Assembly (NCBI GenBank): GCA_001314805.1
Contig: LJSY01000013.1
Coordinates: 1 to 44,614, forward strand
Length of the DNA: 44,614 nt
Direction of reading: 5' to 3'
From: Rhodobacteraceae bacterium HLUCCO18
GTDB lineage: Bacteria > Pseudomonadota > Alphaproteobacteria > Rhodobacterales > Rhodobacteraceae
This document shows, piece after piece, positions 6,632-15,066 of this stretch. The notes under the pieces were generated by a model, which made no database searches, was not told where the DNA came from, and saw only the letters and a list, made by a program, of their open reading frames with translations. Each line of letters opens with the position of its first letter. The stretch's first letter is position 1. A program made the position numbers and the translations under genes.

Positions 6632-8119
6632 ATGCCCTTCTGGACAGCGATCTGCCTGATCCTCGTGCTGTCCGCCGTGGGTCTCACCTACGAGATCGCC
6701 GCGGGCCGGGTGCTCGCGCCGTTCTTCGGGACGTCTCTCGTGACGTGGACGGCGGTGATCGCGACCGTGCTCGCGGGGTTCTCGCTTGGCAACGCATTGG
6801 GCGGTTTCGTGGCTGAACGTGAACGCGGCGTGGCCCTCCGCAACGTGCGGGCGGCGCTTATCGCGACGGCAGGTCTGGCGGCCGTCTCGCCGATCGTGCT
6901 TGGCCTGCTCTATGCCTGGGGCGCGCGCGGGACGGGGGGGATGCTGCTTAGCGTGTTCCTCGCGTTCTTCCCGGCCTCCGTTCTGATCAGCGCGCCCTCG
7001 CCGCTTCTGGCGCGCCTCGCCGTGGAGGCACGACCGGGCCGCGAGGGCTCGTCGCTCGGCCTCGTCCTCGCGGCGGGCTCGCTCGGCGCGATCCTCGGGG
7101 CCGTCCTCGCCGGCTTCGTTGCGCTGCCGCTCGCGGGATCGGCGGCGACCTTCGCCGGATGCGCCATCGTCGCGCTTCTGTGCGTTCCATTCGTGCGTGA
7201 AAGCAGGGCCGGAGGTGACGGCGGCGTATCGGGCGTCCGCAGCGCCGACACGATGTCCCTCGCGCCGCTGCTGCCGGTCGGCCTTCTTGTTGCGGCGACC
7301 ATGGCCCTGGGCCCGGTATGCCGGTACGAATCCGGTCTCTCCTGCATCGACGTCGCCCGGAGCGGGGGGGCGGTCGACTTGTTGTCGGATCGAACCCGCC
7401 AGGCGTCGGAGCGGCTCGCGCGGGGTGACGCGCCGGACCCGGAGACGGACCACCTCGTCCTGCCCTACACGCAGTGGATCTGGGCGCGCATGGATCATGA
7501 CCTCGGCGCCGATCCGTCGGTGCTGTTCATCGGCGGCGGCGGTTACACCTTGCCGGCGAAGCTGCTGTCATCACGCCCCGAAGCCGATGCGGTCGCCGTC
7601 GAGATCGATCCGTTGATCACCGACGTCGTGCGCCTGCACATGCCGCGCGCCGCCGAAACGATCGTGCGGACGGGCTATGACGCCGCCGACGGCACGGCCG
7701 CGCGCGGACGGCTGGGCATCGTTCATGCGGATGGCCGGGTCTACCTCAACGAGGCGGAGGCCCGGTTCGACGCCGCGGTCATGGATGCGTTCTCATCGGG
7801 TTCGGTGCCTGCGCATCTCGTGACGATCGAAACCTACGAGCGGCTTCGCGACATCGTGCGGGGTCCGGTCTACGTCAACCTCATCGACCGGCCGGACGGC
7901 CCCCTGGCGCGAGGGACCCATGCCATCCTCAGCAGCCTTTATGCGCATGTCGTGGCGGTCGAGGGGCCGACCGGCCGCAACGGACGCGGGAACATCGTGA
8001 TGGCCGCGTCGGATATGCCGCTCAGGCCGCTCGACAGGTTGCCCGAGGGCTTCCGGAACACCCGGATCACACCGGCGCGCGCGTTCACCGATGACCGCGG
8101 CTGGGTGGGCCACCGGTAG
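6632..8119 (+). CDS. Membrane-anchored spermidine synthase-like protein
   Basis: This 495-aa protein has about seven hydrophobic segments in residues 1-240 and a soluble C-terminal Rossmann-type domain. The latter has the aminopropyltransferase/methyltransferase-like loop LFIGGGGYTLPAKLL, then VAVEIDP and an acidic DAAVMDAFS segment. It matches the architecture called fused MFS/spermidine synthase, whose real reaction is mostly untested; the canonical catalytic aspartate pair of SpeE is not obvious. Start at 6632 follows AAGGAGTTGAAC; a longer frame from 6569 lacks this support. An alcohol dehydrogenase relic on the other strand begins right after its stop. Confidence 0.82.
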   Translation: MPFWTAICLILVLSAVGLTYEIAAGRVLAPFFGTSLVTWTAVIATVLAGFSLGNALGGFVAERERGVALRNVRAALIATAGLAAVSPIVLGLLYAWGARGTGGMLLSVFLAFFPASVLISAPSPLLARLAVEARPGREGSSLGLVLAAGSLGAILGAVLAGFVALPLAGSAATFAGCAIVALLCVPFVRESRAGGDGGVSGVRSADTMSLAPLLPVGLLVAATMALGPVCRYESGLSCIDVARSGGAVDLLSDRTRQASERLARGDAPDPETDHLVLPYTQWIWARMDHDLGADPSVLFIGGGGYTLPAKLLSSRPEADAVAVEIDPLITDVVRLHMPRAAETIVRTGYDAADGTAARGRLGIVHADGRVYLNEAEARFDAAVMDAFSSGSVPAHLVTIETYERLRDIVRGPVYVNLIDRPDGPLARGTHAILSSLYAHVVAVEGPTGRNGRGNIVMAASDMPLRPLDRLPEGFRNTRITPARAFTDDRGWVGHR

Positions 8120-8120
8120 C

Positions 8121-8320
8121 GCGGCCGCCCCGTGAATGAGAAGGCTCTGGCCCGCCGCCAGTTTCGCGACACGGTGCAGCATCTGGCAGGGCTTGACGGC
8201 CGACAGGATCACGGCCAGCGCATCCACCTCGGACAGGCCGTCCGGCCCGCGCGTCAGCCGATCCTCGGGACGGCAGATGTATTCCGCATAGGAGCCGATC
8301 GTGGTCAGGTCGGCGACTCG
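8121..8320 (-). pseudogene. Relic of a medium-chain (zinc-type/quinone) alcohol dehydrogenase
   Basis: Read on the minus strand, one frame spells RVADLTTIGSYAEYI, then LSEVDALAVILSA, QMLHRVAKLAAGQSLLIHGAAAL. In MDR dehydrogenases such as NADPH:quinone reductases, this stretch runs from the end of the catalytic domain to the NAD(P)-binding HGAAG loop. Only about 65 codons remain: the N-terminal GroES domain, the rest of the Rossmann fold and a start are missing. Its upstream edge overlaps the end of the alpha/beta hydrolase gene in another frame; its downstream edge abuts the spermidine-synthase-like gene. It is therefore a deletion scar. Confidence 0.75.
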
Positions 8321-9261
8321 ACGAACACGGCGATCTCCCGCGCGACGTCCTCGTCATGACCCAGCCAGATATGGCCGCCTTCGGGCCAGATCGTGAGCCG
8401 GGCGCCGGGGATGCGTTCCGACAAGCGCCGGGCGGTGTCGGCGGTTCCAAAGAGGTCATCCTCGCAAGACAGGACCAACGTGGGCACCCGGATGCCGCCA
8501 TGATCGGTGGGCGACGGCGTGCCGGCCCAGAACGCGTCCGTCCGCAAACCGTCGGCCTTCCGGCTGACCGGCAGGATACCGTCGAGGATCAGCTCGGCGC
8601 GGCGCCGTTCCTGCGGCGCGACGCGGGACAGAAGCGCGGGATCGGTCGCAAGCAGCGCGCGGATCATCTGGTCGCGCGCCACCGCCGAGAGCGCCCAGAA
8701 CGCCGCATCAGAGCCGAGGACAGCGCCGACCGCCATCTCCTGCACGGCGGTGAACTCCACCGGATCGCGGCCGGTCAGGTTCGCGGCCGGAACCAGAAGG
8801 ACGAGATGCGAGCATCTGTCGGGATGCCGCAAGGCGAACTCGGCGGCGGACAGTGCCCCCGCGGAGCCACCGACCACGGGCAACCGCTCGATCCCGAGAT
8901 GGTCGAGGAGCTCCGCGAGAACGTCGGCCTGCTGCGCCGGGGATGCATCGTCGGGAAAGGCGCTCCGCAGGTAGCCGAAGCGGGACGGCGACACGATGCG
9001 GAAGCCGCGTTCGCGAAGCCCATGGGCGAACAGCAGCCCCTGGTCGAAGCCCCCGCCGGTGCCATGGATCATCATCAGAGGCGGTCCGTCACCGGCGATG
9101 GCGTATTCAAGCGGGCCGGCGGTCGTGGCGATCATGCTGCTCCGGCGGGCGACCGCCGCATCCGCCGCCGCAATCGCGGTCCGGCAGGCCCCGGCCGCGT
9201 AGCCGCCGCCCACGAGCGCCATGCCACCGATCCCGGCGAGGACCGCGCGCCGCAGGATCAT
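8305..9261 (-). CDS. Exported alpha/beta hydrolase
   Basis: This 318-aa serine hydrolase has an N-terminal export signal (RR then a hydrophobic run LAGIGGMALVGGGYAAGA, residues about 4-25), so it probably acts in the periplasm. The fold is shown by the oxyanion HG segment MIHGTGGG, the nucleophile elbow GGSAG, an acid in CEDDLF and the final histidine in EGGHIW. Substrate is unknown; esterase, lipase or haloperoxidase-like roles are all possible. A 60-codon frame upstream ends in an ATGA overlap with its start. The stop lies inside the edge of the alcohol dehydrogenase relic, so the last few residues may have changed when that gene was deleted. Confidence 0.85.
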   Translation of the reverse strand: MILRRAVLAGIGGMALVGGGYAAGACRTAIAAADAAVARRSSMIATTAGPLEYAIAGDGPPLMMIHGTGGGFDQGLLFAHGLRERGFRIVSPSRFGYLRSAFPDDASPAQQADVLAELLDHLGIERLPVVGGSAGALSAAEFALRHPDRCSHLVLLVPAANLTGRDPVEFTAVQEMAVGAVLGSDAAFWALSAVARDQMIRALLATDPALLSRVAPQERRRAELILDGILPVSRKADGLRTDAFWAGTPSPTDHGGIRVPTLVLSCEDDLFGTADTARRLSERIPGARLTIWPEGGHIWLGHDEDVAREIAVFVESPT

Positions 9262-9440
9262 CGGATCGCGGCGATGGCAGGCGCCCACCTCATGGGGATG
9301 TGGGACGGAGGGTCGCCCGCGATCTCTTCGGGCAGCCGCCTGTCGGTCGCCGGGCGGGCGATGTCGATTGGGGCGATGGCAAAACAGGCGACGGCCCGTG
9401 TCCCGACACGGTGGCCCAACGCGATACCAGACGGGGACAT
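9258..9440 (-). CDS. Possible small protein coupled to the hydrolase gene
   Basis: This 60-codon frame begins with ATG and stops inside the hydrolase start as ATGA, like the coupled genes nearby. Third positions are strongly G/C (mostly C), as expected for coding DNA here. I recognise no family, and there is no signal or membrane segment. It could be a small gene or the C-terminal remnant of a larger lost gene, since the same locus has a dehydrogenase relic. The rest of the gap, 9441-9591, shows nothing recognisable. Confidence 0.4.
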   Translation of the reverse strand: MSPSGIALGHRVGTRAVACFAIAPIDIARPATDRRLPEEIAGDPPSHIPMRWAPAIAAIR

Positions 9441-9591
9441 GGGTCCGATCCTTCGACGAGAAGATGGCTCCGTTTAGTCCCATGGCCGAGGCGCGGATAT
9501 GATCTCGGTCAAGATGATTGCCGCCGGCAATGATCCGGCGGGCAACGGATGTCACCGTGGCCGCATCGCCGTGCCGGCGGCGCCGTGCCGT

Positions 9592-10635
9592 TCAGATGCG
9601 ATCCAGAACACCGCCGGCCGCGCGGGCGGTATCCGCCCAGTCCGGCAGATCGCGCCCGGCCGAAAGCGCCGCCTCCGCACGGGCGTCGTAGCCCGCCCCG
9701 TCCCGCAAGAGATCGGCCAGCGCGTCGGCGAAGGCCTCGACATCGTCCGGCGCCACGAGATGGCCGGCCGCCTCCGGCACCGTGTCGGGAACGGCGCCGG
9801 TGCGACAGCTGACGATGGGAAGGCCGTGGGCCAGCGCCTCGTCGAACACGAGGCCATAGCCCTCGTAGCGCGTGGCGAGCGCGAAGACGGACGCCGCCGC
9901 GTAAAGCTCCGCGAGGTCGGCATCGGACACGTAGCCCGCCAGCCGCACCCGCGCGCCGAGGCCGAGGTCTTCGTGCAGGCGTGCAAGCACCGCCGCGTGC
10001 CCGGCGTCGTAGACCTTGCCGGCGATCACCGCGGTCCATTCCAGATCGGTGATGCGCGCCAGCGCCTTCAGCAGGATGTCATGACCCTTGCGCGGATGCT
10101 GGATGCCGACGGACAGGATCAGCGGAGGCGCTGCGGGCGCACGAGGGCGGACCGGGCGGACGGTCCCCGGCCGGGCGATCGTGATGCGCTCCCCCGCGAC
10201 GCCGTAGGACCCGGTCAGCATCGCCGCCGTGGCGGGGCTCGGCACCAGCACATGATCGACATGGGCGAGATTGGCGCGCTCGATCCGGAAAAGATGGTCG
10301 CGGCGCTCCGGCTCCAGCCCGGTCTCCAGCGCCAGCGGGTGGTGGACCATCGCCACGCTCGGCACATGCAGCGCGGCCAGCGCGTCCGTGTCCAGCGTGG
10401 CCGAGATGAACCCGTCGAGGATCACCGCGCGATCGGGCTCAAGGACGCGGAGCTGCGCGATGGCCTCGGCCATGTCCTCCGCCGTCGGATCGGGGAAAGA
10501 GGTTCCAAGCCGAAGGTGGCGCACATCCCTGCCTTGCGCGCGCAGCGCCTCCAGCAGGCGGCGTTCATAGATGTAGCCGCCCGTGGGCGTGGTGATGTCT
10601 CCCGGGATCGCGAAGGCCGCGCGGCGCATCGTCAT
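9592..10635 (-). CDS. GT4-family glycosyltransferase
   Basis: This 347-aa cytoplasmic or membrane-associated GT-B enzyme likely transfers a sugar from a nucleotide-sugar donor. The N-terminal half has the glycine-rich acceptor loop (PGDITTPTGGYIYERRLL) and VMVHHPL-like strand; the C-terminal Rossmann half has the GT4 segments LILSVGIQHPRKGHDILL, AASVFALATRYEGYGLVFDEALAHGLPIV (E-x7-E type donor site) and a GHLVAPDD loop. Its start overlaps the permease stop (ATGA), making it the last gene of the seven-gene operon that begins at 17434. Target glycolipid or glycan is unknown; the setting with CDP-alcohol and phosphoglycerol-type enzymes suggests an envelope lipid or glucan. Confidence 0.85.
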   Translation of the reverse strand: MTMRRAAFAIPGDITTPTGGYIYERRLLEALRAQGRDVRHLRLGTSFPDPTAEDMAEAIAQLRVLEPDRAVILDGFISATLDTDALAALHVPSVAMVHHPLALETGLEPERRDHLFRIERANLAHVDHVLVPSPATAAMLTGSYGVAGERITIARPGTVRPVRPRAPAAPPLILSVGIQHPRKGHDILLKALARITDLEWTAVIAGKVYDAGHAAVLARLHEDLGLGARVRLAGYVSDADLAELYAAASVFALATRYEGYGLVFDEALAHGLPIVSCRTGAVPDTVPEAAGHLVAPDDVEAFADALADLLRDGAGYDARAEAALSAGRDLPDWADTARAAGGVLDRI

Positions 10636-12227
10636 GCCAGTTGCTCCGGCGCGTAGATGGCCAGCACCCGCCGTTCGACCGCGCCCACCAGCACGTAGCC
10701 CAGCGCCGAAAGCGCCGAGACCAGCACGACCGACGACCACAGCATGTCGTAATCCGACAGCGAGGCCGAGAGCGCCATGAGACTGCCGATGCCGGATCCG
10801 GTGGCCAGCCACTCGGCGACCGTCAGCGCGAGGACCGAGGCCGGAACCGCCATGCGCGCGGCGGCGAAGAAGGCCGGCAGCATCGCGGGGATGCGCACGC
10901 GCACGAGCCGCGCCAAGGGCCCCGCAGCATAGCTGTCGAACACCGCCATCACCTGCCCGGGCGCCTGCCGCAGGCCCTGCAGGCAGGCGACGAAGCTGGG
11001 GAAAAACACCATCACCGCCACGAGGAAGATGGTCCCCACCGCCCCGCGTCCGAGCAGCAGGACGATCAGCGGCGCCGTGGTCACGATGGGCACGGACCGC
11101 AGAGCGATGGCCAGCGGCATCGCTGTGCTGGCGACCGCCGGCACGAGTATGAGCAGGATCGCGAGCGCCGCCCCCGCCAACAGCCCGGCGATGTAGCCGG
11201 GGATCAGGTAGACCGCGCTCTCGGCCAGCGCCGCGCCGATGGTGGCCCGGGTTGCCGCCGCATCGGGCGCGAACACAAGCGCGTCGAGGACATCGCCCGG
11301 CCCCTTGGCGAAGAACGGGTTCAGCCCGAATGCCCATATCGCGCCGGCCCATCCGCCGAGCGCCAGAAGGATCACGAGGCCCGTGTCGATCCACCCGCCC
11401 AGACGCCTTCCCGTTGCCACGGCCGGCGCGGCGAGGATCACCGGCGGTGCCTCCAGCAGGACGCGACGCGCCAGCGCGCCGATGCCCACATAGGCAAGGA
11501 TCGCGACCGCTGTCGCGACCGTCGCAAGGCCCCATGTCATCTCGACGTCGAGCGCGCGGATCGCCCGGACCGTGAGAACGCCCATGCCGCGCTCCGCCCC
11601 GGTGAATTCGCCCACCATGGCGCCCAGAAACGCCGCCGGTGCCGCGATCTGGAGCCCGGTAAAGAGATAGGGCAGCGCCGCCATCGCGCGCACATGCACC
11701 AGCGCGGACATGGGGCCGCGCCCGTAGCTGCGCACCAGGTCGAACCAGCTGTCGGGCGCGGCACGCAGCCCCACGAGCAGCGGGATCAGCGTGGTGTAAT
11801 AGACGGCAAGCGCGGCCAGCGCGATCTGCGGGCCCGGGCCGGGGCCGAAAAAGACGCGCAGGATCGGCCCGGTCGCCACCAGCGGCAGGCAGAAGACCAG
11901 AAGCGCAAGCCCGGTGATCACCCGCTCGCTGCGCGGCCAGAGGAGCGCGACCCCGGCCAGCGCCACGGCGGCAACATTGCCGATGACGAACCCCGCCGCC
12001 GCGTTGCCCAGCGTCACCCCGAGCGCGCGCGACATCAGCTGCCAGTCCCGGACGAGGTAAAGCGCGACCTCGCTCGGCGCGGCCAGCACGAAGGCCTCCG
12101 TCAGAAGCTGCCCGGCAAGTTCCCACCCCGCCAGCAGGACCAGGACACCCAGCATCGGGCCATACCCGCCAGCCCCGCGCCGTCCCGTGGCAAGGGGCCG
12201 CCCCGTCCCGGCCGCCGCATTCGTCAT
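10632..12227 (-). CDS. Fused double-domain ABC transporter permease (NMT1/Ssu/Tau type)
   Basis: At 531 aa this is twice the usual length of an SsuC/TauC-type permease. It holds two similar units (about residues 20-260 and 280-525), each with about six membrane helices and a BPD_transp_1 coupling loop: ERGMG-LTVRAIRALD in the first and GSGIGSLMALSASLSDYDMLW in the second. One polypeptide thus supplies both permease subunits. It is coupled by ATGA overlaps to the ATPase gene upstream and the glycosyltransferase downstream. The partner binding protein suggests a small heterocycle, amine or sulfonate-like ligand, not resolvable from sequence. Confidence 0.9.
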   Translation of the reverse strand: MTNAAAGTGRPLATGRRGAGGYGPMLGVLVLLAGWELAGQLLTEAFVLAAPSEVALYLVRDWQLMSRALGVTLGNAAAGFVIGNVAAVALAGVALLWPRSERVITGLALLVFCLPLVATGPILRVFFGPGPGPQIALAALAVYYTTLIPLLVGLRAAPDSWFDLVRSYGRGPMSALVHVRAMAALPYLFTGLQIAAPAAFLGAMVGEFTGAERGMGVLTVRAIRALDVEMTWGLATVATAVAILAYVGIGALARRVLLEAPPVILAAPAVATGRRLGGWIDTGLVILLALGGWAGAIWAFGLNPFFAKGPGDVLDALVFAPDAAATRATIGAALAESAVYLIPGYIAGLLAGAALAILLILVPAVASTAMPLAIALRSVPIVTTAPLIVLLLGRGAVGTIFLVAVMVFFPSFVACLQGLRQAPGQVMAVFDSYAAGPLARLVRVRIPAMLPAFFAAARMAVPASVLALTVAEWLATGSGIGSLMALSASLSDYDMLWSSVVLVSALSALGYVLVGAVERRVLAIYAPEQLA

Positions 12228-13024
12228 TGCGCGGCGAGCGGCGGGTTGCTGGCCGCCATGCCCTTTGAAAGCTCCGCGAAGACGCGGTCGATCAGCGCGC
12301 CGGCCGCTTCTGTTCGCGCGGCGTCCTCGGGGCGAGGTCGCGGCAGGTCCACGGGGATATCGGCGACGATTTCGGCCGGGCGCGGCGACAGCACGATAAC
12401 CCGGTCGGACAGAAGCACAGCCTCGCTGACGGAATGGGTGACGAGGATCGTCGTGGTGCCGCGCGCCTCCCAGATGCGCGGCAGGTCCTGCGCCAGTTGG
12501 CGGCGCGTCAGCTCGTCCACCGCGCCGAAGGGCTCATCGAGCAGCAAAAGCCCCGGCCTCGTGGCGAGCGCGCGGGCGATGGCGGCGCGCTGGCGCATGC
12601 CGCCGGACAGTTCCGCCGGACGGGTCTCGGCGAACCCGTCGAGGCCGACGAGGTCGATCAGCTGGTCGATTTCCGAGGCTCCGGCCTTCCGCCGCGCAAG
12701 CGTCAGCGCAAGCTCGATATTGCCGCGCACGCTCCGCCACGGCAGGAGCGACGGGTCCTGGAACGCAACCGAAAGCCCGGCGCGCCTGAGCGTGGCCCGA
12801 GGCGGCGCGCCACCGATCTCGATGCGTCCGGCGCTGGGGTTTTCGAGCCCCGCCACCATCCGCAAAAGCGTCGATTTTCCGCAACCCGACGGGCCGACCA
12901 ACGCCGTGGTCCGACCAGCCGCGAAGGTCAGATCGATCGGCCGGACCGCCTCCGTTCCACCCGCGAAGGTCTTCGCCAGAGAGGTGCAGACGACCTCCGG
13001 CGGGGGGGTCACGTCATGCGCCAT
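12224..13024 (-). CDS. ABC transporter ATP-binding protein (SsuB/TauB type)
   Basis: This 266-aa nucleotide-binding subunit powers the importer formed with the fused permease and the NMT1/THI5-like binding protein. Motifs in order: Walker A GPSGCGKST (residues about 44-52), Q-loop AFQDPSLLPW, signature LSGGMRQR, Walker B LLLLDEPFGAVDELT and switch histidine LVTHSVSEA. Short length without a C-terminal regulatory domain fits the nitrate/sulfonate/taurine family. Its start lies 11 bases inside the binding-protein gene and its stop overlaps the permease start. Confidence 0.93.
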   Translation of the reverse strand: MAHDVTPPPEVVCTSLAKTFAGGTEAVRPIDLTFAAGRTTALVGPSGCGKSTLLRMVAGLENPSAGRIEIGGAPPRATLRRAGLSVAFQDPSLLPWRSVRGNIELALTLARRKAGASEIDQLIDLVGLDGFAETRPAELSGGMRQRAAIARALATRPGLLLLDEPFGAVDELTRRQLAQDLPRIWEARGTTTILVTHSVSEAVLLSDRVIVLSPRPAEIVADIPVDLPRPRPEDAARTEAAGALIDRVFAELSKGMAASNPPLAAQ

Positions 13025-14009
13025 GGACCTCTTCGAGGATCGAGCGGTCCCAGAGATCGGACGTCACCGTCTGTCCCAGAAGCGCCAGCGTCTCGATATT
13101 GGCGGCGACCGTTTCGTCGGTCCACCAGCCAAAGCCGTTGGCGTCGGTCAGATCTGAAAACATGAGCGGCACCTGCCGCGCGGCCTGAAGCCTTTGCGTC
13201 TCCAGATCGAGGCCCGCATCCGGATACATCTCGAGCGTCAGCGCGGCGGCGGCGTCGGTATCCTCGCGGTAGGCGTCCCAGCCGCGCACCTCCCCCGACA
13301 TGAGCGCCACAAGCTCCGCCCGGCGGTTGGCCAGGCTGTCCTCGGTCGCGATGTAGGTCTGCGAATGCACCGCATAGCCATGATCGGCCATCAGCATGGT
13401 CAGGCTTTCGACACCCTGCATCGCCATGGCCACCGGCAGGTCGGTTTCCCAGCAGAGCAGGCAATCGACTTCATCGGCCAGCAGCGGCTGCGCGGAATAC
13501 TGGGTCGGGATGATCTCGATCTCGTTGATGTCGACGCCGTTCAGCGTGCAGAGCGCCTGCAGCACCGGCGTGTTGGCCAGCGCCATGCCGATGCGCTTGC
13601 CCACGAGGTCGGCGGGTTCGTTCACCGGGTTGGCAGGCAGCGAGGCAATGACGAAGGGGTTCTTCTGCATCGCCACGGCGAGGATCTTGAAGGGCGCGCC
13701 CTGTTCGACGGCGGCCGCCGTGTAGTCGGCGGCGGAGATCCCCACCAGCGCGGCGCCCGAGACCACGGGCGGTTCCACCGGCGCGTTCGGCCCGCCCGAC
13801 AGGAGCGACACGTCGAGGCCGGCCTCGGACCACCAGCCGCGATCGAGCGCGATGTAGGAGCCCGCGAACTGGGATGAATGAAGCCATGACAGTTGCAGGC
13901 TGACGGCGGTCTGTGCCGACGCCGGGCGGGCGGTCAGGCCCAGCGTGCCGGCGCCAAGCGCGGCGGCTCCCGTGCCAAGCAGCGTGCGGCGGGTCAGGTT
14001 CGGTCGCAT
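13014..14009 (-). CDS. NMT1/THI5-like periplasmic substrate-binding protein
   Basis: This 331-aa protein carries a Tat-type signal (NLTRRTLLGTGAAALGAGTLGL, ending near ASAQ) and a two-lobe binding fold. The segment SWLHSSQFAGSYIALDRGWW and the GG after LDVSLL are characteristic of the NMT1/THI5-like group, whose members bind pyrimidine thiamine precursors, riboflavin, taurine, nitrate or other small compounds. No TPP or FMN riboswitch is visible upstream, so a vitamin role is not supported by regulation. It leads the importer genes and follows the UPF0104 gene by 31 bases on the same strand. Confidence 0.87.
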   Translation of the reverse strand: MRPNLTRRTLLGTGAAALGAGTLGLTARPASAQTAVSLQLSWLHSSQFAGSYIALDRGWWSEAGLDVSLLSGGPNAPVEPPVVSGAALVGISAADYTAAAVEQGAPFKILAVAMQKNPFVIASLPANPVNEPADLVGKRIGMALANTPVLQALCTLNGVDINEIEIIPTQYSAQPLLADEVDCLLCWETDLPVAMAMQGVESLTMLMADHGYAVHSQTYIATEDSLANRRAELVALMSGEVRGWDAYREDTDAAAALTLEMYPDAGLDLETQRLQAARQVPLMFSDLTDANGFGWWTDETVAANIETLALLGQTVTSDLWDRSILEEVHGA

Positions 14010-14040
14010 GATGAACTCCTCTTCGGCTACACCGGTAAGC

Positions 14041-15066
14041 CTAGGGTTGCTCTCGCGATAAGCAAGGCGACGCGGTAGGTCGCATCGTCCCGCTCGGGCT
14101 GTCGGCTGGCACCTGCCCGGTTTCGCGCATCTCTGCCCGCGGCCCGAACCACAGGAAAAGAAAGCCCGGCAGCACCGCCGTTATGAAGGCGAGCCCGAAG
14201 GCCACGCTTGCGGCCAGTCCGCCGCTGGCTGTCGCCCCCGCGACCGGCAGAAGGGCTGCCGCCGCGCCTTCGCGCAACCCCCAGCCGGAGATCGAGATCG
14301 GGATCAGCATGGTGAACAGGATCAGCGGCACGAGAGCGGCCGTGGCGACGAGGCCCAGCTCCACGCCCACGGCGCGCGCGCAGAAGGTGAAGGCGGCGAG
14401 GTTGCAAAACGTGGTGCCGAGGCTCAGGACGATCTGCCCCGGCAGCGCGGGCCGGGCCGCAAGCGCGGCATGGAGCGCGGACCGGAAATTCCGGACGGTC
14501 CGCCCCGCTGTCCCCGGAAGGTACGTTGCAGCTTGCAGGAGAACGGGCAGGCACAGGCCGGCCGCCACGAGAATGGCCACAGGCGCCGCCAGCCAGCGGG
14601 GCCACTCGAACCCGCCCGGAACCGCGAGCGTCGCGAGAAACGCCATCGTGAGCGTGGCGAACATGGCGATCTGTCCCGCCAGCCGCTCGAAGATCACGGC
14701 CTGTCCCGCGGCGACGAGGCCCGCCTGCGACCGGGACCGCACGGCGCGGCCCGCATCGCCGATCATGCCGCCCGGCAGCGACTGGTTCACGACCTGCGAC
14801 AGGTAGTATTCCCCGATGGCCGGACCCGCGCCGAGCCTGATGCCCAGTTGCCGCGCCGTGAGCTTCCAGCGCAGGGCCGACAGCACCGTCTGCACGCTCA
14901 GCGCCAGCACCGCAAGCACCAGCCAGCGCCAGTCCGCGCTGGCCAGGCTGCGCGCCGCCGCGGGACCGTCCGCCGCGCGCCAGATCAGCGCGAGAAGGCC
15001 GAGGGCGACCCCGATCTGCATGAGCCTTGTGGTCCATGGGGGTATGGTGCGGCCCAGCAAGGTCAA
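14041..15066 (-). CDS. Lysylphosphatidylglycerol synthase TM-region (UPF0104) membrane protein
   Basis: This 341-aa inner-membrane protein has about eight hydrophobic helices and the UPF0104/LPG-synthase-TM signatures LSALRWKLTARQLGI, QSLPGGMIGDAGRAVR and PISISGWGLREGAAA. The family includes the flippase half of MprF and AglD-like proteins and is linked to lipid translocation or lipid-linked glycan work. The chosen start is a TTG that overlaps the sulfatase stop (TTGA) and has a GGGGGG ribosome site eight bases away; an ATG at 15021 is the alternative. No soluble aminoacyl-transferase domain is present, so aminoacylation of lipids is unlikely. Confidence 0.83.
   Translation of the reverse strand: MTLLGRTIPPWTTRLMQIGVALGLLALIWRAADGPAAARSLASADWRWLVLAVLALSVQTVLSALRWKLTARQLGIRLGAGPAIGEYYLSQVVNQSLPGGMIGDAGRAVRSRSQAGLVAAGQAVIFERLAGQIAMFATLTMAFLATLAVPGGFEWPRWLAAPVAILVAAGLCLPVLLQAATYLPGTAGRTVRNFRSALHAALAARPALPGQIVLSLGTTFCNLAAFTFCARAVGVELGLVATAALVPLILFTMLIPISISGWGLREGAAAALLPVAGATASGGLAASVAFGLAFITAVLPGFLFLWFGPRAEMRETGQVPADSPSGTMRPTASPCLSREQP

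Noticed and set aside
9592-12126. Single 844-codon frame on the minus strand
   Set aside because: It is a chance fusion: its first 490 codons are an out-of-frame shadow of the permease (arginine/alanine-rich, no domains). Only the part from 10635 is the real GT4 gene.
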